From contig JADNYJ010000352.1 of the NCBI GenBank assembly GCA_015501075.1, positions 1-33,375 on the forward strand: DNA of 33,375 bases. The letters are read 5' to 3'. The DNA is from Gymnopilus junonius. Taxonomy: Eukaryota > Basidiomycota > Agaricomycetes > Agaricales > Galerinaceae. Within the stretch, counting starts at the first letter, position 1, and every line of letters starts with the position of its first letter. The notes beneath the pieces were generated by a model. It made no database searches and had not been told where the DNA came from. It saw only the letters and a program-made list of their open reading frames with translations. Made by a program: the position numbers and the translations under genes. Positions 1-11,214 of the stretch are shown one piece after another.

Positions 1-1807
1 TTGGCTGTACTGATAACTTTGATATTTGGATCAACGAGGAAAAGCGCCACGATCTTGCGATGGCCAGGTTTTTTAGGATCTGCAAGCCTGAATGGTCCTA
101 CTCGATGCTGTAAAATGTTGGGGAACGTCAGGAGACGCCCCTCACGCGTTTCTACATTTCCTATTTCTTGAACCGCAGGTCCTTCAGTTGCCCATTCCCG
201 AATATAGCAGGCAGCCAGTCGTGGACCCATTGCTCGTAAGAAATCTCGTAGCTCCTACCTCCTCTGCATTGATGCCGAAATGACAGAGTGGAAGTTGTGA
301 CATTTTCACATGAATAATAATAAAGCGACGTCGCTACTATATGTTCATTCTGCAATGAACGACAATCATTAGGAAATGTCGAACTTAAACGAACTAAACT
401 CACCAACTGGCCTTCAACCATGCCAGGTTCCTCCGCCGTACTCGGGTTTTTCGGGTGTCAGTTGGATGTTGGCCAACTTGACAATGACCTGCAGCCCGCG
501 GGCACCGTATTGGTCTCTCAGGCTAAATGGTAGAGGTCTTCCAACAGGAATGAAGGATTCGGGAGGTTCAGGAAAGACAAGACGTCGTGTTTCATCGTAC
601 CATTTCTGTCTTTGATCCCAAAATGTGACCTGGTCCTCATAATCTTCCCTTTGAGGCCTTCTGTTTTTGGCATCCTTTCAGGAAAGGGGTCATATTTGAC
701 CTGTTTGTACTGAAGGCGTCGTGTTGAGTCTTGAGCGAAGTATTCTCTATGCTGCAAAGGGCAATAGTCCTATCCCAAAGGGGTATGGAAGCAGAAATCA
801 GCTTCTCAACAAGATTATAAAGGTGCTGCTCCTCCTGTGGATGAAGGTTGTTGATATATGTTTTTATCCTGATAGCGACTCAATGTACTGTGAATACGAA
901 TAAGCATGAACGTACTTTGCTTCTCCTTTGATATCAACTTCACAAGGTAACCACTGAAATTTGGCACTGAATGGATGTTCCACGGAGTCAGGGTCGTCGT
1001 CGGCGAGCCAGTCTACTTCATCGCCTGCTTCTCTGGACCACTTTTCCTCTGTCTCATCATCTGGTGGAATGGGAGCAACTTCTCCCTGACCGCAACACTG
1101 AATACAGTCTTTAAGAGTCGTCATCTCTCCGTTGGCCAAAACGCGTGTATGCCCGTAAACAAGGGGAAATATGGAAGGGTGAACTAAGTCCCAAACCTTT
1201 CCTTCGGAGCCTGGGTGCCAGTCTTTCATATTTCCAGGGATTTTGGCTTCGAATATTTTCACAGCTTCCTGTAATTCTTTCTTCAGCTCCCCTGAGACAG
1301 CATAATCAGATTTGAAGACATCGCCATTATACACGAAGATGGGAGGAGGCAAAGCAGGAGGCGGTGGAATCAAGCTTGCGTTGTATTTCAGTTCATTTAT
1401 GCACCAGTTGATCATCCTTTCTGTGACGTCGCGTCCTGAAGCCAGCGCCTCGTCCTTCCACTTCTGAGCAATCTCAGGATTGTTGATCTGATTTTTTCTG
1501 TGTAAGAATAGATAAAAGATAGAAAAAGATACTTGGATACCTTAATGTACCAATCTGGTTTATCTGTGATACTATTCATCAACTGGAGCATAGTAAGCTC
1601 ACGAAGAGTTATCATTGGGAATCTGTTGAGTCATCTAAGTCCGTAGTCGACGTGATCGCATTGTATTCTGAAAGCTCACGTAGGACCATGTTGCCCAGGT
1701 AGTAAGTTCTGCCAGCTTAGCGTGTTCGGAAACAATCTGGCAACGAAGTCTGGATCCCCTTCTTGTGGGGCGTGGTTCAGAGGGCGTCCGAAACCTGGCA
1801 ACATCAT
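1..1807 (-). CDS. DUF4246 family protein, copy 1, partial, frame broken in four places
   Basis: This is a paralogue of the intact DUF4246 gene at 11215-13350, with introns at the same places. Exons read about 1807-1680, 1622-1541, 1487-916, 868-404 and 349 to the window edge, so the C-terminus is missing. Shared blocks include PGFGRPLN, LRELTMLQLMNSITDKP, KDWHPGSEGKVWDLVHPS, FSAKFQWLPCEVD, TYINNLHP and LQVIVKLANI. The 5' half is open. The 3' half needs four one-base corrections: near 759-761 (-1), near 655 (-1), 418-419 (+1, inside the His-x-Glu motif) and near 197-199 (-1). It could be a decayed copy, but similar indels occur in essential genes of this window, so sequence error is equally possible. 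The start is uncertain: the N-terminal lead of copy 2 has no counterpart here. The function of the family is unknown; conserved residues suggest a 2-oxoglutarate/Fe(II) oxygenase-like core. Confidence 0.8.
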
Positions 1808-2060
1808 TCTCTGGAAGTCAAGATGGATGAAAAGAAGAATTTCCGCTCTACTGATGAAAAGTGTTATGAAACACACAACAAAAAAGAATATGAGCAGCAA
1901 CTGGTGTATGTAGGTGTTCAACATTCATTTTTCTTTCAAGTTCAAGGTGGTGTTTATTTATAGATGAATCACTACTATACGATGTCGCAAACAAGCTGTA
2001 AACCCACTTTTACTAATATGAGGAAATGCAGTGCCACATTAGCCTTGCATCAGCCTTTAT

Positions 2061-5000
2061 TCAGCCATGCAGAAAAGCTTTCGCTATATCAGTTTGGAAT
2101 CTCCCAATATATTCCAACAAATCCTGATCTGGTAAAGCCGAATGTTCGTATGCCTGGACGAGCTGTGTTCGAAGCTGTTGAAAAGTGATGCGTAGCTTAT
2201 TGTTTATATCACCAGAAAATTCAACAATGGACTATACCCTTAATAATGCCTTCCTTCGAGTTGCAATTCGATATCCTTCGCTCGATTCTTCGTGCTTGGT
2301 CTGCAAATCGGTGAGTATATCTGCAACTCGCTTAGCTTCCACAAGTACATCAGAAGGCAGATCGGCTAGCTTTGCCAGTTGGAGGCCTGAAGATGACATA
2401 CATCAGCATAAGAAGAGATGTGCATAACTTATCGGAGCTGGACCATAATGGTTGAAATCCTCTGCCGCGCCATCCACAATCCTAGGACGTGTGGCATATC
2501 AGCACGTTTAGTCGGAAGGTCATAACACTACATCGTTCTTACTTGTACTGAAAGCTCATCCCAAAATTGTTCGTAGAGGACCGACTTCGCTGTAGCATAA
2601 TTGCTGTAAGGATGTACGCCCTTCGAAAAGAAGATTATATGGGTTCGCTACCTGTACGGATAGATGTAAACTTGAAAACGATCAGTTAGAGAATATACAT
2701 GAGAATACGCATCAAATACTTGATGACGGTGGGTTGACGGGACAGAGTCTCGGTCAGTTCGTTGAAATGCCTGTAGGACAGAGGTGAATGGCGAACGATC
2801 GAGCAAGGTCCTAAATAACCTACGTGGCGAAAAAAACAAACGACTAATAGAGTAAATTTAGTAAGCCGCAATGAGGAAAAGTCTTATGAACCGCACTTTC
2901 AGAGCAATCAACGCCTCCGCAATCGCATGCGCAATCCCCACTCCCTCCCGAGGAGATGTTCCACGTCCCAGTTCATCCACAAGAACCAACGATTTGGGGC
3001 TCGCCAATCCTAAGTCCAAATTACAGTGAAAAGAAACAAATGACTGCAAGAGTGCAATAGCCGACCTAAAATCATGGCACAAGATGCCATTTCACTTGCA
3101 AATGTGCTCAGACTTTTCTCAAGATCATCGTCATTAGACAAACGCGATAAAAGGAAGTCGTGGATCCTAGGTATACATGAGCAATTAATCGGTTGACGTG
3201 AGTAACTGGATCAACCTGAAGCTAGCATATTCCACAGGAACAAAGCAGCCGCACAGCGCCATGACGGTCAATAGACCGACTTGACGTAGGTAGGTGCTTT
3301 TCCCTTTTGAAAATAGAAAATGCGTTAGGGGCAACCCAAGCTGGTAAATTTAGTCGTCTTGGAAATATTACCAGACATGCTGAATATATGAACTTGTCAA
3401 TAAGAATATGAAGAAAAACGATGACAAACTTTGGCCCTTGAACCATCTGGAATGCCGAAGAATCATCGCAATATACGTCATTTGGTACAAGAGTACCCGC
3501 CGATTGCACTATCTCCAAGACAGGATGCCTGCCCGATTTAATTGCAAGGGTGCCCGTGAACTCTGGTCGAACTTTCATAGCTTTGAACAGGTCGGGTATT
3601 TCATACTGGAATATATAGCATACCATAATTACGCACTAGGAGTTTAATCAGACAAAGCGAATGATCAAGGATGTCAAATATGAACTTACTGATCGAAGCA
3701 TGGGCAAACGACCAGAGCATGTCAACGAGAGCGACCTGAAGCAAACCATAAGTTGAACGGCGAGGACTTGAGGACAAGGTAGGAACGAATTACAGCCTCA
3801 GAGGCTTTGTACAAGGCTCCAATATCGGCAACAATTTCAGCAATGAGGTCCCGTACGATCCTATGGAAATAGTAAGCTTAAAGTGATCACCCGTGCGTAT
3901 ACATAACACATACTTATCACTTAATATCAGCGTCTCATCCAAAGCGTCCTTCATCCGTGCGTTCATCTTTTTCTGTACAAAAGAATTAGATGTAAAAATG
4001 GTAAACTAACACCATGCGACACTCACAAGCTCCATGCTCGAAAACATCCACCTGCCCTTCTTCAAAGAGACGTTTACGAATCCCTTGGGCAACTCTCCTT
4101 CCAGTTCATTCTTCTTCAAAGCGAAAACAAACCCTGTTTCTTGGTAGACAAGGCTCAAAGGCAAATCATGTTCTTCAGAAAGGGTACGGTTCAGCTGATA
4201 TATATCTCCAATGTTTTCTTTATAAGTCTCCCTTGCAACATCGAGCAAACGATTGCAATTCGCTTTGACAGCGTATACTCGAGCATTAACAGCTGCGAGA
4301 CCCCCCTAACTATATTGTCAGCCGGGATTAAAGAAAGTTACAACCAACACGACCTTTGGCAGTGCCACTTCATCATTCAGACGCGCAGATACCAATTGAT
4401 CGATGTTATCGATTCTTTCGTCAGAGAGCATCTTGAACAGAAGATCAGTACGCTAATAACAAATCATATGCGCAACGTGCATACGTACGTGGTACACGAT
4501 TTGAAGTAATTGCGATTGACTGCCTTCTAAAGCCTTGCGCAGTACTGGCAGATTCTTGACAACATTCCGAAGGTTGAGAACCTGAAGCACTCTTTGAGAT
4601 GCTGGCCTAGCACTGGTTGTGACTTTAGCTTCGGACGACGCTAGCTGAGTTATCTAAATAAGAAGTTTTTCAAAGGAGATAAATTGAAAGGGAATACCGC
4701 GGCAATCAGCTTGTCAAAATCCATTTTGTTGAGTGTCTTCAGCGCATCGCGGACATAGGTAAACAAATCTTCCTTGTTGATGAGCTCTGAGAAAAACATC
4801 AGTCAACGGAATTTGCCAAGCCTAATAGCCACCATGAAAACCTTCAACGACATCAAGTCTTGCCTCAATAGAGCCTTGTACTATAACAATCAAGGACATT
4901 AATGAAGATTGTCAAGAAAATATAGGACATGCCGGTGAGAGGCGATAGAATATTGATGCGCAACAATCTCGAAGCCATCGGAGTATAGGTATGATTGAGA

Positions 5001-6013
5001 ACGCTGGAAAAAAAAAGAACAATGAATCAATGGTTATACTCCCTCCCTCACATATCAAATAAAAAAGACGTACCCAAACAATGAATGAATCGACTTCTTG
5101 TGGGTCATATTACCGACAAGCTCAAGGTTTCGAGCGGTGTCCGGGTCAATCATCATTGTGCCGTCCACTGGAATATACCGAATTCTCAAAGAAGCAGCAG
5201 CGAAGCGCGTGTTGAGTCGGGATTCTGCGTATTTGAAAAGTGCGCATACAGCCGACATGGCGTAATATCTGCCAATGCCAAACTAGATGAGAACTCGAAA
5301 AACCAAAAGAAGAGTGCAACTTCTAACTTGCTAGAAACGGCTAGAATGGTTCCTGCGCGCTCGTCATCTTCGACGCAAAGCTGAAGAACGAATTCGAGAC
5401 CTGCAAAAAGATCAGTCGTTTATAATAATCGCGACAAGAGCATTCAAATACCGACCACCAGCATCATTCCAATAACGACGTCCGACAGGTTCAATCTGCA
5501 CCCCAGGAAACTCTTCTCTTATGTACTCCACAAGTAACGAAGTAGACACGGCACGCTTGCCGGAGGGAGCGAGTGCCGCATCCGACGCCGACAAGAAAGT
5601 ATCAGGAATAAGCACGAGATATGGATTATGGATGTGCATCTGATGCAAGGTCTTGACATAGGTCTGACAATCCGCTACCTGAAACGAGCAGAAATATGAA
5701 TTGAACAAGTTAATAAGGCGCATACATCCAGAGGCTGATGAACGGAAATTACACAAAACCCACCTGTACAAGCATGACTTTCCCAGTCTCCTTATCGAGC
5801 GCCGCAAGACCTACTTCCCTCGAAACGCCTCGACCTTCAAGCACCGCAATGACATACGAGCCTTCGTACCGAATAGTTGAAGCAGCAGTTTGGGGACGCG
5901 CCGTAGCAGGACGCGACGCCAGCAGCCTTAGAATGATTTGGACCACTCGTTACGGTCGGTCCGTAGCTTGACTTCCCGGTCCATGGCCGGCTGCTGGTCG
6001 GTCTAGAAGACAT
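2061..6013 (-). CDS. MSH4: MSH4, meiotic MutS homologue
   Basis: MSH4 pairs with MSH5 as a clamp that stabilises meiotic recombination intermediates and promotes crossovers; it does not act in mismatch repair. The spliced product shows, in order, RYEGSYVIAVLEGRG at the N-terminus, the connector (VADCQTYVKTLHQMH), the core (LNHTYTPMASRLLRINIL), the clamp (LDVARETYKENIGDIYQLN), VRPEFTGTLAIKSGRHPVLE, Walker A GPNMSGKST, Walker B LVLVDELGRGTSPREG, FFATHFNELTE, INLHLSVQ and YGLQLAKLADLP, ending TDIAKAFLHG. There is no N-terminal mismatch-recognition domain, as expected for MSH4. The start ATG at 6013 gives a Ser/Arg/Pro-rich lead and requires a first 46-nt intron (5972-5927). Very small exons occur: 8 nt at 3372-3379 and 19 nt at 2652-2670. 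One intron (4932-4881) appears to use a GC donor. No frame break was found across about 4 kb. Confidence 0.95.
3372..3379 (-). other. 8-nt microexon inside the MSH4 Walker A codons
   Basis: The flanking exons end in GGG CCA AA (to 3430) and begin GG AAA AGC ACC (from 3303). Only if the 8 nt at 3379-3372 (CATGTCTG) are included, with a 50-nt intron 3429-3380 (donor GTTTGT) and a 68-nt intron 3371-3304 (donor GTAATA, branch CTAAC), does the intact GPNMSGKST P-loop appear in frame. Read without splicing, the motif looks destroyed. Confidence 0.85.
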
Positions 6014-6256
6014 TGTGGGTTGTTGGAAGGTGTAATGCAGCCAACTGTAAGTAAAGAAGGAAGGATGCTTAGTCTATATTTAGACCAAATCAAGCAAATA
6101 ACGAATGAGGGTCAGTGTCAAGTCTCGAAAAGGGTGGTTAAAATAGTCATTAGAGGGTATAAAATACTGATAATACAAGGTAAGTCGATCCTTACGAAAA
6201 TCGTCAAAATAGGCACTATATGTAAAAGATAGTAGCAATCACCAAAAACATAACGT

Positions 6257-8207
6257 TCAATCCTCTGCCACATCCATCTCATCATCCCGAACCTGCACTC
6301 GTCTTGTCGTTCTTCTCGGACGCCTCTTTTCCACATCAGCAGCAGGAGCTTTCTCATAATTCAAATAACACCCCGCTGTGGCACTCCATATATACTCATG
6401 AGCCAACAACCGCGTAAGGATCTTGTAAGCATGGCTATCCGCATAGGGCACCCCAGATCGCGGGTCGAGATAATGTGCTTGCCGTCCAGTGATTGGACAT
6501 GTGTGTCTATGACGCGCTGTAAAATCCTTGAGGTTAACTTCTCGATGGGTGGTAACAAAGAAAGACTTACCCAAGGGACGATTCTTCCCGACATACACCT
6601 TGACCTCATCCCATTTCACATGGTCACCAAACATGGCACCCATATTTTGGGTCCATGTCGGTCTAGGAGCACCTCCTTGCTGTGCTAATTCATGTACAAC
6701 ATAATTCTTCGTTACAGTCACCATTTTGTACTCTGGCTCTTTGGGTGGTGGCAGTTCTGCATTGATTACTGCCTGCACTTGGGGTGATTGGAACGGTGTA
6801 AGAGTCGTGGTGGATGAAGTAGTTGGCTGTGGCTGTGGAGTGGATGAAGTTGAAACAGCTGCTGGTGAAGCAGAGGTAGCTGCAGCTTGGGAAGTTTGTT
6901 GCTGTAGAGCAGGCGAAGGTGAAGGAGGCGGCCACATGGGAAATGGAGACGACGCAGAATTCAAATAGCCTTGATAATGTTGAAAGATTGCTGATGTTTG
7001 AGAGCTGGCAGAAGGTGCGCTTCCACTATTTGTCTGAGGTAGGAAAGTCGAAGTTGAAGCAATTGTAGATACCATAGCAGTCCCACCCGAATAGGTATAA
7101 GTTGTAGGTGTGAACAAACTCCCAGGCGGACCATAAACACTCCTACTATAGAATGGAGTCACTGGAGGAGGCGGAGGTGCAACAGGTCGCGGAGGTTGAG
7201 GGGGCGGTGGGGGTGTAATTTCGACCTTGTCTTGCTCTATTCGAGATACCCATCTGAGCAAAGGGCCTTCTGTAGTAGTCCGCACCACCCTAGCTCGTTT
7301 CCGTTTTTCATCCTCATTCTTCAGATAGTCACGGTGTTCGATAATGTTCCCTTCTTCGGTGTCTAGAGCGTGTGCAATAAGTTCGGCTTGCGTATATTTC
7401 TTGTACTCTAATTTCGCTTTCTTGGGTTGAGAAGCCTAAGAATTCATAAGTATTCTGTCCTCAACTAATTGAATAACTAGAGCACCAACCTTTTTTGCTT
7501 CGGACTGCTTTATGCGTGTGACTGTTGCAGACGTATTCAAAACAGTGGTGTCTGCGTTTGCTCATCCTCTTCTTTTCAGGCGCCTCCTTGCCATCCACGT
7601 CGACCACTTCTCCGGTGTCTGCATCGAAAGCCAAAGAAACACGTCGTTTCAGTTTTGACTTGAGTTTATCGGCAGGGGACGACAACTGGATGTCAGGGTT
7701 GAATGTGGACTTGTGCTTCTGATGAGCAGCAGCCGTGATTTTATCCAGTCGACTTCGGACAGCCTGGAGCTATGTCAATATCAATGCATAAGGAGTATGC
7801 CACCGGTTGACCCACCTTCCTATTCCTCCGCTCCTCATTGACGGCCTCTGCCTCAGCAGCAGCCTCTATTTGGGTCACCTCTTCCTCGTCCGTGCTCTCA
7901 AAGTCGGAGCCACAAAAATATCCTCCTCATCTATCCAGCAAGAAAACCTAGATGAGTAAGAACGAAAAACTAGACCCAAGTCTATATAAACGCGTACCTT
8001 TATCATTTACAAAGTCGTTATCATCCTCCATGTCCTTCACGACGTCGTCCAGAGCCATTTCAGCCAAGGCAGCTTCCATCCTGGGAGGACATGAGCACGA
8101 CAGATATGAATGTCTGTACCTTGGACATACCTATTCCCAGCTGTGCTCCTCTTTGACCGCCGAGTTGCAAGTAATTCATGCTGCTCTTCCATGCTGATGT
8201 CGGTCAT
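6257..8207 (-). CDS. VPS72: YL1/VPS72 homologue, histone H2A.Z chaperone subunit
   Basis: VPS72 (YL1) binds H2A.Z-H2B and serves the SWR1/SRCAP-type chromatin remodeller in the nucleus. The N-terminus begins MTDISMEEQHELLATRRSKR with STAGNR, the typical YL1 opening, followed by an acidic stretch (DVVKDMEDDND, SDFESTDEEE). The middle carries the conserved RRH-TVLNTSATVTRIKQ and ALDTEEGNIIEHRDYLK blocks. A long Pro/Ser/Thr-rich insert lies around 6690-7230, and the YL1_C domain (CPITGRQAHYLDPRSGVPYA) is near the end. Exons are approximately 8207-8131, 8080-7998, 7922-7816, 7769-7490, 7435-6571 and 6516-6257. The last intron (6570-6517, 54 nt) has no stop, so its retention would stay in frame. 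Two spots look off: an extra base near 7547-7548, and either a missing base near 7910-7911 or use of a downstream acceptor there. Both are probably sequence errors. Confidence 0.9.
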
Positions 8208-8502
8208 TTCACTGAGAGGTAGAGAAGTGAAACGGGAAGGATCACGTGTGGACCAACACAGGAACTCGAGTCAAAATTGGCGCGTTCGAATTTGAAACGG
8301 ACGACGGCGCTCCTTCTGATTCCAACGCTCGCAGCGGACCTCTTGACTAAGCCTACAACTTCGATTCTGTCATGCGGTGGCAGACATAAAGATGCCCGGA
8401 AATAATCACGCTGCACAGTAAGCCTAAAAGGAGGTGAGTCATTCCGCCATCGCTTATTGCAAGCCAGATATATATGTTCCACAGCTAGGAACTCCGCAGA
8501 AC
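8208..8502. promoter_or_regulatory. Divergent promoter between VPS72 and the MFS gene
   Basis: This 295-bp gap separates two head-to-head start codons and must hold both promoters. A CACGTG palindrome (bHLH-type E-box) lies at 8243-8248. No clear TATA box was seen. Which gene, if either, responds to the palindrome cannot be told. Confidence 0.4.
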
Positions 8503-10148
8503 ATGGCCTCCTCGAGTGTCCTTCCTTCCACAGTCATCGACTATGTCGACCGCTTGCAGGATGAATCCAAACAGTCCAGCACTTACATCTCCAAGCTCTC
8601 CGAAATAAGCGGCCTCGTCTCCTCCAGTCGCCAAGTTTTCATCCGACGCGTCGACTCCCCTCAGCAGGAGGCCGAAGAAGAAGAGGCACACGAAAATCCA
8701 GAGTTCAAACTCCCCAGTAAGAAATCTCTGTTCGTTATTGTCGGGGGAAATGCTCTGTTCCAGGTGCGCAAGGGGGTCTAAATATTTGAATATCAGCCAA
8801 CTCCCATTTTCAAGATGTCTTTCTTTATCATCGTTTCCTCGGCCAGCGTTTATGCTGAGCTTCTCGGAGGAACGGCCACTTTCTCGGGTCTCATTATCGG
8901 TATCCCTCCAGCTATCTCAGGCTTATCGCTCTTGTTTATCTCTCGCTATGACGGAGGTATGCTGCTTCATCTACCACCCCTGTATAACAACCCCTCACCG
9001 AGCAATTAACCCAAACCACAGGTCGATACGGTGTGCCCCTGAACATATCCTACATATCCCTCGTCCTGGGAAACATCCTTTACGCACTCGCCTACCGTGC
9101 GCAATGGCTCTACCTTCTCCTCATCGGCCGAATAGTGACCGGTCTCAGCTTCATCGCATTCATGTACTCCAAGCGGTTCTGCACCGACCCTCGTCTCGTC
9201 GGTATCCGCAGACGCACCACACTCGCCGGCTGGCTTGTCGTCGGTCAGGCGTTTGGTTTCTCAGTGGGCCCCTTTTTCGGTGGTCTCCTGTACAAAGTCG
9301 GGTTTGGAAATAAGGTCTTTAATGGTGTCACTAGCCCTGGATGGATCGTAGCTGGCGTATTCACGATCTTCCTCGTCTTGAGTAACCTATTATTGGAGGA
9401 CGTCCCCCGTGCCAGAGATCAGCCAATAGAACTACAATCTCCCACCTCTCAACTGCCAACCGCCGCAGTCGAAGCCGAAGCCGGAGCAGCGACCCCTCGT
9501 TCTCGTTCACCAACTCCGACGCCTACAGACGCCTCATCAGAAGAACCCTCCTTCCGTAGCGTAACGCCCGCCCAATGGGGAGTGATCATCTGCATGTGCT
9601 ACTACTCCATGACCTGCTTCTTCATCCTCGGTAGCTGGGAAGCCAACATCCCTGTCTTCACAGCTAGCGCACTCGGCTACTCACCCTATAACGCAGGAAA
9701 CTTCATCGCTCTGGGAGGTATCTCCTCCTTCCCTTTCCTCCTCCTCAACGTATGGTACGCCAGACGCATACAAGATCGCTCCATCCTCGCTGCGGGGACC
9801 ACATTAGGCTTATTCGGGCTCCTCATCATGCTAGCTATCCTGCGCACTGCAAAAGTCACTTTTGGCTCGCTCTTCGTTTGCTGGTTCCTCATCGCGTTGG
9901 GCTTCAACCTCGCCAGTACATGTACCCTGAGTCTTCTATCAAAGCAGCTCCCAGACACTTGGAATAGAAAGGCGAGCATGGCTATCCAATACAGCAACTA
10001 CCTTGGCCGTGTCACTGGTGCTATCCTGGGAGGAGCTGGAGTGAAAATGGGGATGATCAATTATATTGCGGTGCAGATAGGTGTCGTTGGTCTCGGAGGC
10101 GTGATGTATCTGACGTTATGGAGGCAACTCAAAGCCAAAACTGGTTGA
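8503..10148 (+). CDS. Major facilitator superfamily (MFS) membrane transporter
   Basis: This is a predicted polytopic transporter of 509 residues in three exons: 8503-8763, 8815-8956 and 9022-10148. A soluble N-terminal lead of about 75 residues with an acidic patch (EAEEEEAHENPE) precedes the first membrane segment. N-half helices include FFIIVSSASVYAELL, the loop SRYDGGRYG that matches the MFS motif A region between helices 2 and 3, and LLLIGRIVTGLSFIAFMYS. A hydrophilic Ser/Thr/Pro-rich central loop (around SPTPTPTDASSEEP) separates the two six-helix halves. The family resembles fungal MFS_1 proteins of the lysosomal MFSD8/CLN7-like type, but the substrate cannot be read from the sequence. 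An ATG at 8503 is preferred; an upstream in-frame extension to 8434 would use a poorly placed start and adds no recognisable domain. Confidence 0.85.
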
Positions 10149-11214
10149 TTGGTTTTTGTCCATCCCATCTTGTGCTTGTATTTATACGGTCTCTCGCGAT
10201 TTGCATTTCTAAAAGTACTTTCAAGTGTTGCTTAAACAGAAACATCGACCAGAACAAACTCCCCACTCCCGACAAAATTGCTTTGATTACAATTTTTCGT
10301 GCAAACGTCTTTAGAGGGGATGAACCAAACCACCGATCGACCCATTAAGGAGCTTCTTCTATATAAGGTAACTATTTCCCAAAGTGGATAGATCATCAGC
10401 CCCTAGGACAAACGCAAACAAAAACTAGTCTTTACAAGTTTACCTGAACGGAAAAAAAATTTAAATAAACAAGGATGGTCACCGTTGTGCTGATACTAGA
10501 ACAGTCCATCATGGCTGAGTTACTCGAAGGCTAGGTGATGATCAACCGGTGGTTGTGCGCATTAACACCCTACGCTATTGATACATGGTAGCGAATATTT
10601 TCCTTCCAATAATCGATTACATTCCTGTGCTTCGGCTGAGAGAAATAGTGCCCCAAGCTTGAGATCTGCCAATGCCGGTTCTCTGTGTGACCATCCTGGA
10701 CTCAAACTCTGTGGCTACTTTCACCAGGTTGGAAGAGTTAGGAAACTAGACATTCTGGGCACACTAACGTTGAAAATAAGGAATGAATCATGAATGAATG
10801 TTGAGAGTAAATAAGTTTATAAGTCGATTTTGTCCTATTTGTTAAAAACAGGCATTGATCCGACAGCGGCACAAGACCTTGGGTGAGAGTCAAGATGGGT
10901 CGGGGCAAAGAAAATATTATCCAGATGATCCAGATTACATGCCAGATGAAGTTGGGCGTCCTAACTTTAAAGGCTTTCTTAAGCGGCAACATCAATCATT
11001 GGATAATTAGATAAGTAGAGTGTACATACTATACTTGATGAGCAGTCAATGAGCTTAAGAGTAACCATAAAACATATACTGCTCGGCCGATCAATATATA
11101 GTATCGCTATCAGAGCACCAGTATCGATGAAAATATGTGTAGTGAACCAAGACGAATAATACGTATGTATGGGACATCTCAAATCCAAATTACCCGACTC
11201 TCCGAGACGGCGTA
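10149..11214. other. Intergenic, no gene recognised
   Basis: This AT-rich gap lies between the 3' ends of the MFS gene (+) and DUF4246 copy 2 (-), which converge. It should hold both 3' UTRs and terminators. Open frames here are short, low in complexity and without homology that I recognise. No repeat ends or RNA gene were seen. Confidence 0.5.

Noticed and set aside
3222..3626. MSH4 ATPase apparently lacking its Walker A motif in the continuous reading frame
   Set aside because: Two introns and an 8-nt exon restore GPNMSGKST, so the gene is not broken here.
3581..3650. Peptide YEIPDLFKAM ahead of VRPEF in MSH4 as coding sequence
   Set aside because: It does not join in phase to the preceding exon. 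The acceptor at 3581 (TTCAAAG) gives a clean join, FAHASI to TMKVRPEF, so this stretch is intronic.
6398..6968. Plus-strand frames antisense to VPS72
   Set aside because: They are shadows of the repetitive Pro/Ser/Thr-rich coding sequence on the minus strand.
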